Source of the DNA: DATEDA01 sp035286595
GTDB lineage: Bacteria; Pseudomonadota; Gammaproteobacteria; Burkholderiales; SG8-39
Direction of reading: 5' to 3'
DNA: 43,891 nucleotides
Assembly: GCA_035286595.1 (NCBI GenBank)
Contig: DATEDA010000034.1
Span: 1 to 43,891, forward strand
A program made the position numbers and the translations under genes. Shown piece after piece: positions 40,340 to 43,891 of this stretch. The notes beneath the pieces were generated by a model. It did not search any database and was not told the DNA's origin. It saw nothing but the letters and a program-made list of their open reading frames with translations. Within the stretch, counting starts at the first letter, position 1; every line of letters starts with the position of its first letter.

Positions 40340-41328
40340 TGGCGCTCGAGCTAAAGCGGCTCATCAAGGAGATCGGCCGGGGCGCGCACGGCGCGCGGGA
40401 CCTGGACGAGGCCCAGGCGCATGCCCTGTACGCCGCAATGCTCGACGGCGAGGTGCCCGACCTGGAGCTCGGCGCGATCAGTCTCGCGCTGCGCATCAAG
40501 GGCGAGTCGCCGGGAGAGCTCGCCGGCTTCCACCGCGCGATCGCGGAGCGCGGGCGGCGGATCGCGGTCGACCCGAAGCGCGGAACGACGGTCGTTCTCC
40601 CCAGCTATAACGGTGCGCGGAAGCTGCCCAACCTGCTGCCGCTGCTCGCGCTCGTCCTCGAACGGGCGGGCGTGCCCGTCGTCGCCCACGGCCTGCTGGA
40701 GGATTACGGGCGGGTGACGAGCGCCGCGGTGCTCGCGGAGCTCGGACGAGCCCCGTGCGCATCGCTTGCCGAGGCCGCAGCCGCGCTTGCCGCGAGCCGC
40801 GCCGCATTCGTGCCCGTGGAACTGCTCGCTCCCGGTCTCGCACGCCTCGCCAACCTTCGCGCGCGCCTCGGCGTGCGCGGCAGCCCGCACACCGTGGCCA
40901 AGATCCTCGAGCCGGTCGACGGCCCTTGCCTGCGCGTGGTGAGCCTCACCCACCCCGAGTACTTCGACCGGATGCGGGCGTTCTTCGCCGCGAGCGAAGA
41001 AGCCGCGCTCCTCATGCGCGGCACCGAGGGCGAACCGGTCGCGAACGCCCGCAAGGTCCAGCAGATCGAATGGCTGCACGACGGGCTTGCGGAGGTGATC
41101 GTCCCCGCTGCGGCGGTGGGGGAAAACACGCCGTTACCCGAGTCGATCGATGCCGCGTCGACCGCGCGCTGGATCAAGCGGGCGCTCGCGGGCGAGGTGC
41201 CGATCCCGGCTCCCATCGTCGAGCACGCGGCTGCATGCCTCGTCGCCACGGGTCGGTCGTCCGACATGGACGGAGCACGTGCCGTTCTCACCCAGGCCGT
41301 CCGGCGTCCGGAGCCCACCCCCGCGTAG
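40339..41328 (+). CDS. ybiB: TrpD2/YbiB-family DNA-binding protein
   Basis: The 329-residue protein starts at ATG 40339, sharing a base with the nirN stop. IKEIGRGAHGARDLDEAQAH, YAAMLDGEVPDLELGAISLA and LRIKGESPGELAGF match YbiB (TrpD2), a relative of anthranilate phosphoribosyltransferase that binds nucleic acid and lacks the trp pathway role. In E. coli ybiB is linked to the SOS response. Its coupling to the end of a nir operon has no obvious metabolic reason; nitrosative DNA damage is one idea. The next gene is convergent, 17 bases away. Confidence 0.82.
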   Translation: MALELKRLIKEIGRGAHGARDLDEAQAHALYAAMLDGEVPDLELGAISLALRIKGESPGELAGFHRAIAERGRRIAVDPKRGTTVVLPSYNGARKLPNLLPLLALVLERAGVPVVAHGLLEDYGRVTSAAVLAELGRAPCASLAEAAAALAASRAAFVPVELLAPGLARLANLRARLGVRGSPHTVAKILEPVDGPCLRVVSLTHPEYFDRMRAFFAASEEAALLMRGTEGEPVANARKVQQIEWLHDGLAEVIVPAAAVGENTPLPESIDAASTARWIKRALAGEVPIPAPIVEHAAACLVATGRSSDMDGARAVLTQAVRRPEPTPA

Positions 41329-41345
41329 GCGCTGGGGACGGCCGT

Positions 41346-42623
41346 TCAGGCTGGCGCCTTGAGCTTGGTGATCCCGAGCGCCTTCAAGACGTACTTCTCG
41401 TAGATCGGCTCGGAGACGCCTTTTTTCATCTTGCGCACGAAGTACTTCTCGAACGCGACCTTGGCGAGGTGGACCCACTTTCCCTCGCTCACCCAGTTGA
41501 CGTTGCGCGGCGGGATCTGCGGCAGCGCCACGAAGGCGATCCCGGTATCGCCGAGGTCGGCGAGGCAGACCGCGTTCCAGGTCGCCTTGTGCGACGGCGC
41601 GCGCCCGTCGATCGCGTCGCGGATGTTGTGCACGGTCGCAGTCGCCATCGACTCGATCATGTAGCCGGTCTTGGGCGCACCGGTCGGCACCGGCGTCGCC
41701 TCGACCGGCGGGATGGCGACGGCGACACCCACCGCATAGACGTTCGGGTACCGTGGATTCCGCTGGTACTCGTCGACCAGGACAAAGCCGCGCGGATTGA
41801 CGAGGCCGTCGATCCCGAACACCGCATCAATGCCCTTGAACGCGGGCAGCATCATCGAGTACTTGAACGGCAGCACGTGCTCCCGCTTCGGTCTTCCGTC
41901 CTCGTCGTGCTCGACGACGTGCATCTTGCCTGCCTCCACTTTCGTCACCTTCGCGTTGACGATCCACTTGATGTGCCTGTCCCGCATCGCCGACTCGAGC
42001 ATCCCCTTCGAGTCGCCGACGCCTCCCAGGCCGAGGTGGCCGATGTAGGGCTCGGCCGTGACGAAGGTCATCGGCACCCGGTCGCGGATCCGGCGCCTGC
42101 GGAGATCCGTCTCCATGATGAAGGCGAACTCGTAGGCCGGGCCGAAGCAGGACGCGCCCTGCACCGCGCCGACGACGATCGGACCGGGGTCTTTCACGAA
42201 TCCGGCCCAGGCGGCCGCCGCACGGTCCGCGTGGTCGACGTGGCACACCGACTGGCTGTGACCGTTCGGCCCGAGCCCCTCCACCTCCTCGAACGCGAGC
42301 TTGGGGCCGGTGGCGATCGCAAGGTAATCGTAATCGAGCAGCGTGCCGTCGCCGAGCTCGATCTGGTTCCGTTCGGGGTGGAGGCGCTTCGCGCCGCGAG
42401 CGTCGTACCCGATCCCGCGCTTCTCGAGGTACGGCGCAGCCGGGAACTCGATGTCCTTGCGCGCTCGCCAGCCGACGGCGACCCACGGGTTCGACGGCAC
42501 GAAGTGGAAGTTCGGCCCGTTGCCGACGACGGTCACCTTGTCCTGCTTGCGCAGGAGCGCCTTCATCTCGTAGGCCATCGGCATGCCCCCGAGGCCGGCT
42601 CCCACGATCACCACATGTGCCAT
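41346..42623 (-). CDS. sqr: Sulfide:quinone oxidoreductase-like flavoprotein
   Basis: ATG 42623 follows GAAAGGAGC. The 425-residue FAD-dependent disulfide-oxidoreductase-family protein starts HVVIVGAGLGGMPMAYEMK (FAD-binding). Three cysteines match those of SQR: C127 in SVCHVDHADRA, C159 in GASCFGPAYEFAF and C353 in AVCLADLGDTG. The C-terminal KVAFEKYFVRKMKKG resembles the membrane-binding end. It would oxidise sulfide to polysulfide and feed electrons to quinone, in keeping with sulfide-linked denitrification. A type II NADH dehydrogenase lacks this cysteine set. Confidence 0.8.
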   Translation of the reverse strand: MAHVVIVGAGLGGMPMAYEMKALLRKQDKVTVVGNGPNFHFVPSNPWVAVGWRARKDIEFPAAPYLEKRGIGYDARGAKRLHPERNQIELGDGTLLDYDYLAIATGPKLAFEEVEGLGPNGHSQSVCHVDHADRAAAAWAGFVKDPGPIVVGAVQGASCFGPAYEFAFIMETDLRRRRIRDRVPMTFVTAEPYIGHLGLGGVGDSKGMLESAMRDRHIKWIVNAKVTKVEAGKMHVVEHDEDGRPKREHVLPFKYSMMLPAFKGIDAVFGIDGLVNPRGFVLVDEYQRNPRYPNVYAVGVAVAIPPVEATPVPTGAPKTGYMIESMATATVHNIRDAIDGRAPSHKATWNAVCLADLGDTGIAFVALPQIPPRNVNWVSEGKWVHLAKVAFEKYFVRKMKKGVSEPIYEKYVLKALGITKLKAPA

Positions 42624-42752
42624 GTCGACGCGCTCCTTTCGCGGTGCGCCGGGGCCGGTGCTCTCGTGCCCACGAGACTTTCGCGCCGCTCGGCTGACCG
42701 GCAATACTTACGCGCAACCGTTCGGGCGGCGATCGAGTGACTGACGAAGACC

Positions 42753-42785
42753 GGTCGTCCGCGCCCCGGGGGACGCCGCCCGACC
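42753..42785 (-). terminator. Imperfect hairpin after the small membrane protein gene
   Basis: GGTCGTCC and a bulged GGAC...GACC complement surround CCCCGGGG, directly after the stop of the 61-residue gene in its direction of transcription. No T-tract is present. It is a weak terminator candidate within the 163-base gap before the sqr-like gene. Confidence 0.28.
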
Positions 42786-42786
42786 G

Positions 42787-42972
42787 TCAGGCCAGCAGTG
42801 CGATCAGAATGAACAGGACCGCTACGGCCTGGAACGCGACCCGCCTGGCCATCCACTGCAGGCTGGTGTGATGGCCGACCTGCCCGTCGACGGCCATCGC
42901 GGAGATCCCGGCCGCGAAGGAATAGACGGTCGCGAACACGGCCGCTGCCATCGCCAGAGTAAGGAGATCCAT
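42787..42972 (-). CDS. Small two-helix membrane protein, possibly HIG1-type
   Basis: This 61-residue protein has two membrane helices (LLTLAMAAAVFATVYSFAAGI and VAFQAVAVLFILIALLA) joined by DGQVGHHTSLQWMARRV. The polar loop followed by M-RRV-FQ-A recalls the HIG1 domain found in small proteins linked to respiratory oxidases. The ATG at 42972 has an AGGAG-type site upstream on the minus strand (TGGAGGAACCC). An FNR-like box lies about 65 bases upstream, supporting real, anaerobically controlled expression. HIG1 assignment is tentative. Confidence 0.5.
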   Translation of the reverse strand: MDLLTLAMAAAVFATVYSFAAGISAMAVDGQVGHHTSLQWMARRVAFQAVAVLFILIALLA

Positions 42973-43001
42973 GGGTTCCTCCAGTTGGCTTGGAGTACAT
43001 C

Positions 43002-43043
43002 ATCCTTACTCCTTTCCGCCGGAAGTTCTTTGACCGAGGTCAG
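43002..43043 (-). promoter_or_regulatory. FNR/NNR-like box and -10 for the small membrane protein gene
   Basis: TTGACCGAGGTCAG (43030-43043) is a near-perfect palindrome, one base from TTGAC-N4-GTCAA. On the minus strand AAGGAT (43007-43002) is at the class II -10 position, giving a start near 42995 and a 22-base leader. Confidence 0.5.
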
Positions 43044-43125
43044 GGAAGGCGCTTGCCGGGGCCGGATCAGCCGCTCCGCTACGGTCGTATTGCAGGCCCG
43101 GCCTCATCGTCCCCCTCTTCGCCCG

Positions 43126-43891
43126 TCACGCTCCGCGGGTGGTCGCCGGGTCGCCGTCCGGCTCGAGCACGAGGTCGAACACGGAAGAGTCGACCTGCAG
43201 GACGCTGCGCCGGCGCTCGGCGACCGACACCGACACCCGGTCCCCGTACCGCGCGAGCCGCGCGAGCCAGCGCTCGATCTCGGGGATCGCGCTCTCGCGC
43301 AGCTCCTCGACGCGCAGCGCGAGCGAGGCGGGTGTGCGGCGCAGGAAGCGCTCGACGGGGCGCACGGTGCTGCGAAAGAACTCGCGGTCGACCAGCCCTT
43401 CGAGGCGTACCGTGAGCCGCAGCGGATCGGCGAGGAGGGATATGCGAACCTCGCCGGTACGGATGTACGCCGCGGCCGCGCGCTCGATCGAACGGGTCCA
43501 CCGCGCCACGGTGGCCGGTGCGGACGCCGGCCCGACGCCGAGGCGGCGCACGGCGTATTCGCGCATCGCGAGCCCGGCGATCCAGTCGACGATCGCCAGC
43601 GGCAGCTGCCGCGGCGCGCGCCACGGCAGGGAGCGGGCGAACGCCGCGACTCGCGACCAGCCGCCCGGGAGTACACCGCGCGCGAGCAGCCGTGCGACGA
43701 TCCCGACCCGCTGCCAGAGCCGGTACTCGCCGCGGTAGACCGGCCGCGGCATGTGGCGGAGCTTGTTCCGGACGCGTTCCGCGATGCCGCCGTCGCTCAC
43801 CAACCGCGCGTAGAGCGCGCGGTAGCGCTCGAGCATCACCGCGTACGGCATTGCGAGCGGAACGACATTGGTGGCGAGCCGCGTGTTGTCG
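43126..43891 (-). CDS. C-terminal part of a B12-binding radical SAM protein (partial)
   Basis: The frame runs off the right edge, so only about 254 C-terminal residues are seen and the catalytic domains are outside. The first visible residues read DNTRLATNVVPLAMPYAVML, then ERYRALYARLVSD, which resembles the DUF4070 region that follows the radical SAM core in B12-binding radical SAM proteins. The rest is arginine-rich helix and a strand-rich end with no recognised motif. The gene probably starts upstream beyond 43891. Identification rests on one short patch, so it is tentative. Confidence 0.5.
   Translation of the reverse strand, partial: DNTRLATNVVPLAMPYAVMLERYRALYARLVSDGGIAERVRNKLRHMPRPVYRGEYRLWQRVGIVARLLARGVLPGGWSRVAAFARSLPWRAPRQLPLAIVDWIAGLAMREYAVRRLGVGPASAPATVARWTRSIERAAAAYIRTGEVRISLLADPLRLTVRLEGLVDREFFRSTVRPVERFLRRTPASLALRVEELRESAIPEIERWLARLARYGDRVSVSVAERRRSVLQVDSSVFDLVLEPDGDPATTRGA

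Noticed and set aside
1..43891. CRISPR array, tRNA, rRNA or intact insertion sequence
   Set aside because: No regularly spaced repeats, cloverleaf with anticodon arm, conserved rRNA segments or transposase frames were seen on reading both strands.

Overview
The window is about 44 kb of very G+C-rich DNA (roughly 70% by eye). It looks like part of the chromosome of a facultatively anaerobic, denitrifying betaproteobacterium that degrades aromatic compounds, in the general style of Thauera, Aromatoleum or Sulfuritalea. This rests on gene content: a Thauera-type benzoyl-CoA reductase operon, KorAB, a complete cytochrome cd1 nitrite reductase/heme d1 cluster and system I cytochrome c maturation. 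No rRNA, tRNA, CRISPR array or intact transposase was seen. Genes are tightly packed, and most neighbours overlap by ATGA or GTGA.

Left part (1-9.1 kb): a truncated three-gene operon for a membrane-bound molybdenum enzyme, probably phenylacetyl-CoA:acceptor oxidoreductase (padBCD-like). It is followed by a hemerythrin/NnrS pair likely linked to nitric oxide, an Rrf2-type regulator without cysteines coupled to a GNAT acetyltransferase, a 5'-truncated livF remnant, a protein with two GNAT domains, and a second hemerythrin.

Aromatic ring reduction (9.2-21.0 kb): a leftward operon had-oah-dch-bcrC-bcrB-bcrA-bcrD-fdx converts benzoyl-CoA to the ring-opened 3-hydroxypimeloyl-CoA. A rightward operon, korA-korB-ferritin-like-ridA, probably re-reduces the ferredoxin that drives the reductase. 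The 260-bp region between them holds an AT-rich palindrome overlapping a promoter, an FNR-type box and a perfect 12-bp inverted repeat.

Cytochrome maturation and acetate activation (21.2-30.8 kb): a full leftward ccmABCDEFGHI operon, a cloverleaf-like repeat before ccmA, a two-ACT-domain protein, and a divergent acetyl-CoA synthetase gene.

Denitrification (30.9-41.3 kb): nirE diverges from nirS-nirM-nirC-nirF-nirDL-nirG-nirH-nirJ-nirN-ybiB around one perfect FNR/DNR box. The cluster encodes nitrite reductase, its c-type cytochromes and the heme d1 pathway; the ccm genes would attach its hemes c.

Right end (41.3-43.9 kb): a sulfide:quinone oxidoreductase-like flavoprotein, a small two-helix membrane protein behind another FNR-like box, and the C-terminal end of a probable B12-binding radical SAM protein.

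Taken together, the genes oxidise aromatic acids without oxygen, supply low-potential electrons to the reductase, and pass other electrons to nitrite. Several FNR/DNR-like boxes, most with a -10-like hexamer at class II spacing, suggest common control by anaerobiosis and/or nitric oxide. All family assignments come from reading motifs in the sequence; no database search was run.
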